Origin: Pseudonocardia asaccharolytica DSM 44247 = NBRC 16224
Lineage (GTDB): Bacteria; Actinomycetota; Actinomycetes; Mycobacteriales; Pseudonocardiaceae
Direction of reading: 5' to 3'
Length of the DNA stretch: 64,000 nucleotides
Assembly (NCBI RefSeq): GCF_000423625.1
Contig: NZ_AUII01000006.1
Location: 186,001-250,000, forward strand
Positions 44,232 to 53,228 of the stretch are shown piece by piece. The position numbers were made by a program, and so were the translations under genes. How positions within the stretch are numbered: the first letter of the stretch is position 1; every line of letters starts with the position of its first letter. Below the pieces are notes generated by a model. That model saw only the letters and a list, made by a program, of their open reading frames with translations, was not told the DNA's origin and searched no databases.

Positions 44232-44278
44232 GTTGTGAGTGCGTAACAGTGTTAGAACACTGTTACGCACTCACGGGC
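44232..44278. terminator. 40-bp palindrome, copy 5 (between two leftward genes)
   Basis: Core 44235-44274 is identical to copy 1. It overlaps the end of the CooC-like gene: the final codons CCC GTG AGT GCG TAA come from the palindrome. It is the only copy lying between two genes that point the same way with both expected to be expressed, so readthrough may matter. Confidence 0.85.
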
Positions 44279-45213
44279 GCCGAAGGTGCATATCCAGGGG
44301 CCACCTGGGCGGCGAGGTCCGCGCCCACGGCGCGGTTGCCCCAGGCGGCGGCATTGCGCAGATGGAACTCGACGGTGCCGCGGTGATACGCCGCCCAGTC
44401 GCGCTGCTGCGCGTCGAGGTCGGCGTGCAGCGCGCGGAGGACGGCGAGGTTGTCGGGCTCGAGCTGGTCGAGCGGCAGTGGGTCGCCACGTTCGGCAGCG
44501 CGCACCCATGCCGACTGCCCCAGCCATCCGATCAACGCGTCACCGACCCGCTCGCGCAGGTAGCGCACGTCGGCGGCGTCGCTGACCTTGTTACCCAGCA
44601 CCCGCAGCGCCAGGCCGTGCCCGGCGGCGTGCTCGGTGTATTGCTCGTACACCCCGACGCCGCGCCGGGTCGGTTCGCTGACCAGCACCGTCAGGTCGAA
44701 GCGGGTGAAAAGGCCCGAGGCGAAGGCGTCGGCCCCCGCGGTCATGTCGACCACCACATACTCCCCCGCGCCGTCGAGCAGGTGGTTGAGGTAGAGCTCC
44801 ACCGCGCCGGTCTTGGCGTGGTAACAGGAGACGCCGATGTCGTCCTCGTCGAACTCGCCGGTGACCAGGTAACGCACTCCACCCGGTGCCGTGGCCACGT
44901 ACCGCCGCAACAGCTCGCCGGACCAGTCGAGGTCAAGGAGCCGCGACCCCGGACCGGGCGGCGTCGTTTTGATCATCATGTCCGCGGAGGGCACGAGGGG
45001 GTTGTCGCCGCGCAGATGGTCCTTGAGCCAGGTGGGATCCGCACCCAGTGGCCGGGGCGGTGCGCCCTCCGCGCCGAGTGCCTGACCGAGATGTTGGTTG
45101 ATGTCGGCGTCGATGGCGAGCACGGGACGGCCGAGCTCAGCCAGGTAGCGGCTGAACAGAGCCGCCATCGTGGTCTTTCCGCTGCCGCCCTTGCCGACGA
45201 ACGCGATCCGCAC
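44263..45213 (-). CDS. CooC-like P-loop ATPase (MinD/ArsA superfamily)
   Basis: The 316-residue protein starts MRIAFVGKGGSGKTTMAALF, a deviant Walker A motif with the signature first lysine, then LAIDADINQHLGQALG, and YVVVDMTAGADAFASGLFTR as the switch II region, and LVSEPTRRGVGVYEQY. This is the pattern of CooC-type dimeric ATPases that help insert nickel or assemble metal enzymes. No carbon monoxide dehydrogenase, hydrogenase or urease lies in the window. The last residues PVSA and the stop codon are supplied by palindrome copy 5. An imperfect palindrome lies 35-55 bases upstream of the start. The next gene downstream is the SCO5389-like protein. The client is unknown. Confidence 0.8.
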   Translation of the reverse strand: MRIAFVGKGGSGKTTMAALFSRYLAELGRPVLAIDADINQHLGQALGAEGAPPRPLGADPTWLKDHLRGDNPLVPSADMMIKTTPPGPGSRLLDLDWSGELLRRYVATAPGGVRYLVTGEFDEDDIGVSCYHAKTGAVELYLNHLLDGAGEYVVVDMTAGADAFASGLFTRFDLTVLVSEPTRRGVGVYEQYTEHAAGHGLALRVLGNKVSDAADVRYLRERVGDALIGWLGQSAWVRAAERGDPLPLDQLEPDNLAVLRALHADLDAQQRDWAAYHRGTVEFHLRNAAAWGNRAVGADLAAQVAPGYAPSAPVSA

Positions 45214-45247
45214 CGCACTCCCCTCGTTTCCACATCCAGGAACACGG

Positions 45248-45268
45248 TAACGATAGTGGTTATCACTA
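45248..45268 (-). promoter_or_regulatory. Possible operator upstream of the CooC-like gene
   Basis: TAACGATAGTGGTTATCACTA is broadly symmetric: TAxxGATA, five bases, TATCxxTA. It is 35 bases from the start codon and AT-rich relative to surroundings. A Fur-type metalloregulator (for example Zur or Nur) would suit a metallochaperone gene, but the match is weak. Confidence 0.3.
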
Positions 45269-45293
45269 ACGAGTGATCATGGCGGGCCCCGGT

Positions 45294-45830
45294 TCAGCCG
45301 GTTCTCGTCCCCCTGCGCGGCGAGCGCCGCGCGCAGCGGCAGTACCGGCGTCCCCGTGGCGGCGAGCTTGCGCCGGGCCCGACGGCGAGCATCACCAGCA
45401 ACGCCGCGGCGAACCCGCCGACGTTGACGATCCCGACCGCGGTGCCCTGCCGGTGTCCGAGAACCGGGTACCCAGATGCGTCCACAGGCCCAGCCGGGTT
45501 CCCGGCGCCGACCAGCACCCGCGCCAGGACCGCCACTGGGACCGACGCCGCCAGCGCCAGCAGCAGCTGACCGGCAGCCATGGTCAGCGCCCCGGTCACG
45601 ACGAGGATGCGGGCACCGAATCGGTCGAGCAGCACGCCGACCGGCACCTGCAGGCTCGCGTACACGAGCAGTTGCAGCACGACGAACCCCGAGAGCACGG
45701 CGGGGGCGGCGCCGAACCGGTCCGCCGCATCGAGACCCGCGACCCCGAACGACGTCCGATGCATCACTCCGATCAGGTACGCGACCAGGCCGATCGTCCA
45801 GACGCTCCACCGGCTGCGATGTTCCGTCAT
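45294..45830 (-). pseudogene. MFS transporter remnant with internal deletion
   Basis: The frame (178 codons) begins like an intact major facilitator transporter: VWTIGLVAYLIGVMHRTSFG, LQLLVYASLQVPVGVLLDRF (motif A region), and ALTMAAGQLLLALAASVPVA and VLARVLVGAG. It then jumps through a short unmatched stretch to GTAVGIVNVGGFAAALLVML, which resembles a helix from the second half of such proteins, and ends in a low-complexity tail. Intact members have about 400-430 residues. So most of the central helices are deleted. The start has no strong ribosome-binding site. Confidence 0.7.
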
Positions 45831-45960
45831 GGAGAAACGACCGTCATAGCGAGACCATGGTGCGTTGTTCCGGGTACGAAACGGGATGCTGTGCGGGCAG
45901 TCTCACGTTTGACCAAGAGGCTGCCCGCAGTGGAGACAGTGGATTGGTCGGAGGTAAACC

Positions 45961-46911
45961 GTGCTGGAACCCGAAGAGCTCTACCAGGTGGATGCGGATT
46001 CCCCGCAGCTCACCGATCCGGTGCTGGTGGTCGCCCTTGACGGGTTCGTGGACGCCGGTGCGGCCGGACGGCTGGCCGCGGCGGCGCTGCGGGAGGGCCG
46101 GGACGTCACAGCCGTCGTGCGGTTCGACGTCGACCAGCTCATCGACTACCGTTCGCGACGCCCGCCGCTGCGCTTCGAGTCCGACCATTGGGCCGGCTAC
46201 GACGCCCCCGCGCTGGAGATCTCCGTGCTGACCGATACCGGCGGCACCCCGTATCTGCTGCTCACCGGCCCCGAGCCGGACACCCAGTGGGAGCGCTTCG
46301 TGGCCGCGATGGAGCAGATCGTGCGCCGGTTCGGAATTCGCCTGGTGGTCAGCCTGATGGGGATTCCGATGGCCGTCCCGCACACCCGGCCACTCGGCGT
46401 CACGGCGCACGCGACGCGCCGTGAGCTGACCGAGGGGCACGAGGCCTGGTTCACCACCGCGGAGGTTCCTGGCAGCGCCGTCGCGCTGCTGGAGTACCGG
46501 CTCGGCCAGGCCGGGCTCGACGCGATGGGCTTCGCCGCGCACGTGCCGCACTACCTGGCGCGAACCGAGTACCCGCAGGCCGCTCGCACCCTGCTCGACC
46601 ACACGGGGGTCGCCGCCGGACTGTTCCTGCCGACCGAGTCGCTCACCACGGCGGCCGAGCGCGCGGAGGCACAGATCGCGGCCCAGGTACAGGCTTCGGA
46701 GGAGATCGCACACGTCGTACAGGCCCTCGAACGGCAGTACGACATGGTGTCCAGCGGCCGCGGCAGGCTCAGGCAGACGGGACTGGGCGGCGAACTGCCC
46801 AGCGCGGAGGAGCTGGCCGCGGAGGTGGAACGGTTCCTCGCCAGCCAGGACGGCGAGGGAACGGAGCAGGGCCCCGACGACGACGCGTCCGGCCCCGCCT
46901 CGCCGAGCTGA
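45961..46911 (+). CDS. PAC2 family protein (proteasome assembly chaperone-like)
   Basis: The 316-residue protein (GTG 45961, GGAGG upstream) matches the actinobacterial PAC2 family: DPVLVVALDGFVDAGAAGRL near the start, TPYLLLTGPEPDTQWERFVA, VSLMGIPMAVPHTRPLGVTA, and GFAAHVPHYLARTEYPQAAR. The C-terminal third is helical and charged. Mycobacterial relatives include Rv2125 and Rv2714, the latter near ideR and sthA. Proteasome involvement in bacteria is not established. It is convergent with gdhA; palindrome copy 6 lies between. There is no signal peptide. Confidence 0.88.
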   Translation: MLEPEELYQVDADSPQLTDPVLVVALDGFVDAGAAGRLAAAALREGRDVTAVVRFDVDQLIDYRSRRPPLRFESDHWAGYDAPALEISVLTDTGGTPYLLLTGPEPDTQWERFVAAMEQIVRRFGIRLVVSLMGIPMAVPHTRPLGVTAHATRRELTEGHEAWFTTAEVPGSAVALLEYRLGQAGLDAMGFAAHVPHYLARTEYPQAARTLLDHTGVAAGLFLPTESLTTAAERAEAQIAAQVQASEEIAHVVQALERQYDMVSSGRGRLRQTGLGGELPSAEELAAEVERFLASQDGEGTEQGPDDDASGPASPS

Positions 46912-46950
46912 CCCCGCCCGGCCACGCCGCATCTTCGCAGATGAACCGGG

Positions 46951-46996
46951 CCTGTGAGTGCGTGACAGTGTCAGAACACTGTCACGCACTCACAGG
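46951..46996. terminator. 40-bp palindrome, copy 6 (with a compensatory base-pair change)
   Basis: Core 46954-46993 reads GTGAGTGCGTGACAGTGTC in its left arm and carries CACTGTCACGCACTCAC in its right arm. Relative to copy 1, an A-T pair has become G-C by changes on both arms, so the stem is preserved; a second change is next to the loop. It lies between PAC2 and gdhA, which are convergent. The compensatory change supports selection for the folded form. Confidence 0.85.
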
Positions 46997-46999
46997 GGA

Positions 47000-48508
<1,509 letters not shown>

Positions 48509-50851
48509 TCAGCCGATCAGGTCCAGCCCCGCACGGACGATGCTGTCGGTGTCCAGACCATGGTGACGGTACACCTGGTCCAGATCGCCGGATTGTCCGA
48601 ACCGCGAGACGCCCAGATGGGTGCCGGCCACCTGGTTGATCCCGGTCAGGAACGCCAGCGTATGCGGGTGCCCGTCGAGCACGGTGATCAGCGGAACGGC
48701 CCGGCGGGCCGGGAACGCCGCGTCGAGGATCCAGCTCTCCTTCGGTCCGCGCCCCGCCCTGGCCTGCACGGCGTCGAACAGCAACCCGGGGCTGGTCACG
48801 CACACGACGTCGGCCGGAACACCCAACGCGGTCAACCGCTCGGCGGCGGCCAGCGCCTCGGGCAGCACCGCGCCCATCGCCGCGATCGCCACCGCAGGCG
48901 ACGCCGACGAGCGCACGAGCGGATACGCCCCGGCGACGACCTGGCGGCGCCGCCGCTCACGCGCGGCCGGATCGGCGGGAACCGCGGCCATGGTCTGGTC
49001 GACCGGCCGGGTCGACAGCCGCAGATAGGCCGAACGGCCGTCCGGCCGCCCCAGCCGGGCCAGCGACGCCAGCAGCGTCCACTCGACGTCGATCGCGAAC
49101 GCCGGTTCGTAGCTGACGCACCCGGGCTGTTCGAGACCGACCGACGGGGTGATGATCGACTGGTGGGCGCCGCCCTCGGGCGCCAGCGACACCCCGGACG
49201 GGGTGCCGACCAGAATCGACTGCCCGCCCGCGTAGATCCCGAACGACCACGGCTCCAGCGCGCGCGTGACGAACGGGTCGTAGAGCACCCCGATCGGCAG
49301 CAGCGGCTGACCCCACCGGCTCCAGGTGGCGCCCAGCTCGCCGAGCAGGCCGACCAGGTTGGTCTCGGCGATGCCCAGCTGAAGGTGCTGCCCGGCCGGA
49401 CGCTCGCGCCAGTGCAGGATCGTCTCGGGGTCGTCGGCGAACCAGTCCCGCCGCTCGGCCGCCGACCACACCCCCACCTTGTTCACCCAGCCGCCGAGGT
49501 TGGTGGAGGAGCTGACGTCCGGGCACAGCGTCACCACCCGCCGCGCCGCCTCGGGCACCTGCCTGGTCAGGTCGAGCAGGGTGCGCCCGAGCGCGGCCTG
49601 GGTGGTCGTCGTCCCGGACGGGGTGCGGCCGATGTCGCTGGGCAGCACCGGCGGCGGGGCGAGGGTCACCGGCCCGCGCCGCAGCCGCGACGCCACCCGC
49701 GCGCACAGCCGCCCCGGCGCGGAGTCCGGCGCGAACCGCGCCCACGGCGCCTCGGTCGACATCCCGACCCGCTCGGCGAGCTGGGTGAGCTGGGCGGCCG
49801 ACAGCAGCGACGAGTGGTTCTGCGGGTGCCCCTCGGTGGCCAGCCCGAAGCCCTTCACGGTGTAGGCGAAGATCACCGTCGGGCGGTTGTCGTCGATCGC
49901 GTCCAGCGCCTCGCCCACCGCGTCCAGATCGTGCCCGCCGAGGTTGCGGATCGCCGCGTACAGGGTGGCGTCGTCGAGATCGGCGACGAGCCGGGCGATC
50001 TCGGCCGCCCCCTCCCCGGCGCCGGGCAGCCGCTCGCGCAGCTGCGCCGGGGCGCAGCGCAGCAGCCGCTGGTACTCGGGATTGGGCATCTCGTCGATGC
50101 GCCGGCGCAGCGCCGCCCCGCCCGGCCGGGCGAACAGCTCGTGCAGCAGCCTTCCGTACTTGACGGTCAGCACCTGCCAGCCCGCCGCGTCGAACATGCC
50201 CCGCAACCGGGCCGCGCCGATGTTGGGCACCACCCGGTCCAGTGACTGCCGGTTGAGATCGACGATCCACACCACCTCACCGAGCTCACCGACCATCGGA
50301 TCGAGGATCGCCTCCCAGCAGGCGCCCTCGTCCAGCTCGGCGTCGCCGAGCAGCGAGTACTGCCGGCCGCGTGCGGCGACCGGCGTGCCGGCAGCGGCCT
50401 TCGACTCGACGTACCGGCGCGCCAGCGCCGCCCAGACCGGTGCGGTCGCCCCGATCCCGACCGACCCCGTCGAGTAGTCGACCGGATCGGGGTCCTTGGA
50501 CCGGCTCGGGTAGGACTGCAGCCCACCGAACGCCCGCAGCGTGGTCAGATACCGCTCGTCCAGCGCCCCGAGCAGGTAGTTGATCGCGTGCAGCACCGGG
50601 GAGGCATGCGGCTTGACCGACACCCGGTCGATCGCGCGCAGGTGCTCGAACCACAGTGCGGTCATGATGGTCACCATCGACGCGCCGGACGCCTGGTGCC
50701 CGCCGACCTTGAGTCCCGTCGGGTTCGGACGCACCCGGTTGGCGTGGTCGATGATCGCCGTGGACAGCCACAGCACCCGATGCTCAACCTCGCTCAGCAC
50801 GGCGAGCCGGTCGTCACGCTGCCGAGGGGTGACACGGGTCGCACTGGTCAT
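48509..50851 (-). CDS. Transketolase/pyruvate dehydrogenase E1-like thiamine enzyme
   Basis: The 780-residue protein resembles homodimeric 2-oxoacid dehydrogenase E1 (AceE) and transketolases. The TPP domain has KVGGHQASGASMVTIMTALW and YSLLGDAELDEGACWEAILD then VWIVDLNRQSLD, the GDxE...N metal-TPP motif near residues 173-205. The pyrimidine domain has HLQLGIAETNLVGLLGELGA with the activating Glu, and LVGTPSGVSLAPEGGAHQSI. The C-terminal transketolase domain ends GTHLGVSRFGQSGDLDQVYR. AceE is about 890 residues, so this is a shorter form. No E2 or E3 gene is adjacent. The Lrp gene is divergent, 139 bases away, and probably controls it. Start ATG 50851 is favoured over an in-frame TTG at 50866. 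Confidence 0.82.
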   Translation of the reverse strand: MTSATRVTPRQRDDRLAVLSEVEHRVLWLSTAIIDHANRVRPNPTGLKVGGHQASGASMVTIMTALWFEHLRAIDRVSVKPHASPVLHAINYLLGALDERYLTTLRAFGGLQSYPSRSKDPDPVDYSTGSVGIGATAPVWAALARRYVESKAAAGTPVAARGRQYSLLGDAELDEGACWEAILDPMVGELGEVVWIVDLNRQSLDRVVPNIGAARLRGMFDAAGWQVLTVKYGRLLHELFARPGGAALRRRIDEMPNPEYQRLLRCAPAQLRERLPGAGEGAAEIARLVADLDDATLYAAIRNLGGHDLDAVGEALDAIDDNRPTVIFAYTVKGFGLATEGHPQNHSSLLSAAQLTQLAERVGMSTEAPWARFAPDSAPGRLCARVASRLRRGPVTLAPPPVLPSDIGRTPSGTTTTQAALGRTLLDLTRQVPEAARRVVTLCPDVSSSTNLGGWVNKVGVWSAAERRDWFADDPETILHWRERPAGQHLQLGIAETNLVGLLGELGATWSRWGQPLLPIGVLYDPFVTRALEPWSFGIYAGGQSILVGTPSGVSLAPEGGAHQSIITPSVGLEQPGCVSYEPAFAIDVEWTLLASLARLGRPDGRSAYLRLSTRPVDQTMAAVPADPAARERRRRQVVAGAYPLVRSSASPAVAIAAMGAVLPEALAAAERLTALGVPADVVCVTSPGLLFDAVQARAGRGPKESWILDAAFPARRAVPLITVLDGHPHTLAFLTGINQVAGTHLGVSRFGQSGDLDQVYRHHGLDTDSIVRAGLDLIG

Positions 50852-50940
50852 TGTGATCACCCTCAACCGGACGGCTCGCCGACACCTTGCCCGCCCATGG
50901 CATCACCGCCACCATGACTGCACAAGTTGCCGCGCGATCA

Positions 50941-50957
50941 TTGAGCAGATTGCGCAA
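50941..50957. promoter_or_regulatory. Candidate Lrp/AsnC operator between the E1-like and lrp genes
   Basis: TTGAGCAGATTGCGCAA is a 17-base near-perfect palindrome (one mismatch) in the divergent intergenic region. Its size and form resemble sites of Lrp/AsnC regulators, which often control a divergent enzyme gene. Confidence 0.5.
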
Positions 50958-50990
50958 TACAGCCGGCGGACTCGGGAAAGGACGCGCATC

Positions 50991-51473
50991 GTGCGCAGCA
51001 CCGGAGAGATCGACGCCGTCGACGCGCGGCTGCTGCGTGTGCTCACCGAGAACCCGCGCGCGACGGTGCTGGCCATCGCCGAGCGGGTCGGGCTCTCCCG
51101 CAACACGGTGCAGGCCCGGCTGGCCCGCCTCGAGGAGCGCGGCGTGCTGCTGAGCTTCGAGCGGCGGATCGACCCGGCCGCGCTGGGCTATCCGCTCGTC
51201 GCGTTTGTCACGGTGCAGGTCACGCAGCGGATGCTCGCCGAGGTCGCCGCGGCGCTGGACCGGGTGCCGGAAGTGATCGAGGTGCTCGGCCTTTCCGGGC
51301 GGGGCGATCTGCTGGTGCACGTCGTGGCCCGCGACGCCGCCGACCTCTACCGCATCGCGGGCCAGCTGCTGGCCACCGAGGGCGTCGAGCGCACCACTAC
51401 CGGGCTGGCCATGCGCACGCTGGTCGAGCACCGGGTGCGGCCGCTGCTGGAGCGGGTGATCGCCGGGACCTGA
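50991..51473 (+). CDS. Lrp/AsnC family transcriptional regulator
   Basis: The 160-residue protein (GTG 50991) has the N-terminal winged helix: IDAVDARLLRVLTENPRATV and AIAERVGLSRNTVQARLARL, then EERGVLLSFERRIDPAALGY. The C-terminal RAM domain (about 72-150) has PLVAFVTVQVTQRMLAEVAA, VIEVLGLSGRGDLLVHVVAR and ADLYRIAGQLLATEGVERTT. The ligand is likely an amino acid or 2-oxoacid. Its divergent neighbour is the E1-like gene, a common arrangement for a local regulator. AAAGGA upstream serves as ribosome-binding site. Confidence 0.92.
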   Translation: MRSTGEIDAVDARLLRVLTENPRATVLAIAERVGLSRNTVQARLARLEERGVLLSFERRIDPAALGYPLVAFVTVQVTQRMLAEVAAALDRVPEVIEVLGLSGRGDLLVHVVARDAADLYRIAGQLLATEGVERTTTGLAMRTLVEHRVRPLLERVIAGT

Positions 51474-51572
51474 TCGGGTGCCGAGACCGAGGTCGGATCG
51501 AGGGACTTTCGGTCGTAGTCGGACCCCGTTCCTTCCCGCATCCTCGTACGCGACGACTGCGAGGAGCCGAGA

Positions 51573-52244
51573 ATGACGAGGACCGACCAGGACACCCGGA
51601 TCCTGCCGGCGTACGCCCACCAGGCGATGTCCTACGACAGTGACACCTCGATCCACCAACCGTGGCGGCAGCGGCTGGTCGAGTCGCTACCGCTGCGCGC
51701 GGGGGACACGGTGCTCGACATCGGATGCGGCACCGGCCTGTGCTTCCCGCTGCTGCTGGACCGGGTCGGCCCGACCGGCACGATCCTCGGCATCGACTCC
51801 GCCCCCGAGATGCTCGCCGTGGCGCGGGCGAAGGCCGTCACGAACGGCTGGGACGGTGTCCGGCTGGTGGCCGAACCGGTCGAGACCGCCGAGATCCCCG
51901 GGATGGCCGACGCCGCCGTCTTCTGCGCGGTGCACGACATCCTGCAGTCCCCCGCGGCGCTGGACAACGTCTTCGCCCACCTGCGTCCGGGGGCATGGGT
52001 GGCGGCGACGGGCGGCAAGTGGCCGGCGGCCTGGCAGGTCCCGCTCACCCTGTTCGTCCGCTCCCTGCACGCCCCTTACGTCCGGGACTTCCGGGGCTTC
52101 GACCGCCCATGGCGGCTCCTGGCGAACCGGCTGGAGGACGTCCGGGTCAGCGAGGTGGCGTTCGGCGGCGGCTACCTCGCGCTGGGCAGGGTGACGACCA
52201 CGGCGGAACCGCCGAGATCGGCACAACCTGCGCGCCGCTGGTAA
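51573..52244 (+). CDS. Class I SAM-dependent methyltransferase
   Basis: The 223-residue protein has methyltransferase motif I VLDIGCGTGLCFPLLLDRVG (about 49-68), motif post-I GTILGIDSAPEMLAVARAKA, and VRLVAEPVETAEIPGMADAA followed by FCAVHDILQSPAALDNVFAH for motifs II-III. It resembles the UbiE/methyltransferase 11 type that acts on small molecules. ATG 51573 follows GAGGAG. The substrate is unknown. An alpha/beta hydrolase gene follows 63 bases downstream in the same direction, so the two may be co-transcribed. Confidence 0.85.
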   Translation: MTRTDQDTRILPAYAHQAMSYDSDTSIHQPWRQRLVESLPLRAGDTVLDIGCGTGLCFPLLLDRVGPTGTILGIDSAPEMLAVARAKAVTNGWDGVRLVAEPVETAEIPGMADAAVFCAVHDILQSPAALDNVFAHLRPGAWVAATGGKWPAAWQVPLTLFVRSLHAPYVRDFRGFDRPWRLLANRLEDVRVSEVAFGGGYLALGRVTTTAEPPRSAQPARRW

Positions 52245-52307
52245 CCTCCCCGCAGCCTGACCCGGTTCCATCGATGGCAGTCCGGGCCCGGGGCGGGAGG
52301 TGGCCCG

Positions 52308-53204
52308 ATGGACCGAGCAGCGCACAGCGCCTGGGCTCCGTTGCCGCAGGAGTATCCGGTCGAGCTTCCGGGACGCGGGCGAGTCAACGTGTGCGAGTGG
52401 CCGGGACCGCCGGGCGCCCCGGTGCTGGCCCTGCTCCACGGCGCCACCCTGACCGCGGAGCTCAACTGGTCCCACACCATGGCGGAGCTGGGCAGGCGGT
52501 ATCGGGTCCTCGCATTCGACCAGCGCGGGCACGGACGGGGCATCCCGTGCTCGACGTTCCGTCTCGAGGACTGCGCCGACGATGTCGCCGCGCTCGCGCG
52601 GGTTCTCGGTGTCGAGCGGCTGATCCCGGTCGGCTTCTCCATGGGCGGGCTCGTCGCCCAGGTGTTCTGGCGGCGACATCCGGACCTGACCGCGGGGCTC
52701 GTGCTGTGCTCGACCGCCCGCAACGTCTTCGGCTCGCCGTGGGAACGGGCCGCCGCGCTCGTGCTGCCGGCCGTGGTGACCGCCGCAGGCCTGCTCCCGG
52801 CGATGCATTCCCTGGGCGCCGACCTCCTGGGCTCGGCCCTGCTCGACCAGGACACCGACCCCGCGACCCGGCGGTGGGCCATCACCCAGATGAGCTCCAC
52901 CCCACTGTTCACCGCGCTGACCACCGCGCAGGCGGTATGCCACTTCACCTCGCACGAGTGGATCGGGTCCGTCGACGTGCCCGCCTCGGTGGTCATCACG
53001 GCGCACGACCGGATCGTGCCCGCCGCTCGGCAGTGGAAGCTCGCGCAGGCGCTTCCCGCCTGCACGGTCGTCGAGGTGGACGGGGACCACGGGGTCTTCC
53101 TGCACTCCCCCGGCCACTTCGCCTCGTCGGTTCTCGCCGCCTGCGATGCGGTCGTCGGCGGCGCGGCGGGAGGGGGCGTCGAATCGACGGGTACCGCGTC
53201 CTGA
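52308..53204 (+). CDS. Alpha/beta hydrolase
   Basis: The 298-residue protein has the alpha/beta-hydrolase triad: oxyanion region LALLHGATLTAELNWSH, FDQRGHGRGIPCST, the nucleophile elbow PVGFSMGGLVAQVFWRR (Ser near residue 111), Asp in TAHDRIVPAARQW and His in VDGDHGVFLHSP. A cap domain lies between. The Gly/Ala-rich tail after residue 280 is probably disordered. GGGAGG precedes ATG 52308. It resembles esterases or haloperoxidase-like hydrolases; substrate unknown. It is convergent with the quinone oxidoreductase gene, with 24 bases between and no obvious hairpin. Confidence 0.85.
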   Translation: MDRAAHSAWAPLPQEYPVELPGRGRVNVCEWPGPPGAPVLALLHGATLTAELNWSHTMAELGRRYRVLAFDQRGHGRGIPCSTFRLEDCADDVAALARVLGVERLIPVGFSMGGLVAQVFWRRHPDLTAGLVLCSTARNVFGSPWERAAALVLPAVVTAAGLLPAMHSLGADLLGSALLDQDTDPATRRWAITQMSSTPLFTALTTAQAVCHFTSHEWIGSVDVPASVVITAHDRIVPAARQWKLAQALPACTVVEVDGDHGVFLHSPGHFASSVLAACDAVVGGAAGGGVESTGTAS

Positions 53205-53228
53205 CCCGAGCCCGGGCACCGAGAGCGC

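Noticed and set aside
4411..46996. CRISPR array made of the 40-bp repeats
   Set aside because: Copies are kilobases apart, palindromic and at gene ends; there are no spacers or cas genes.
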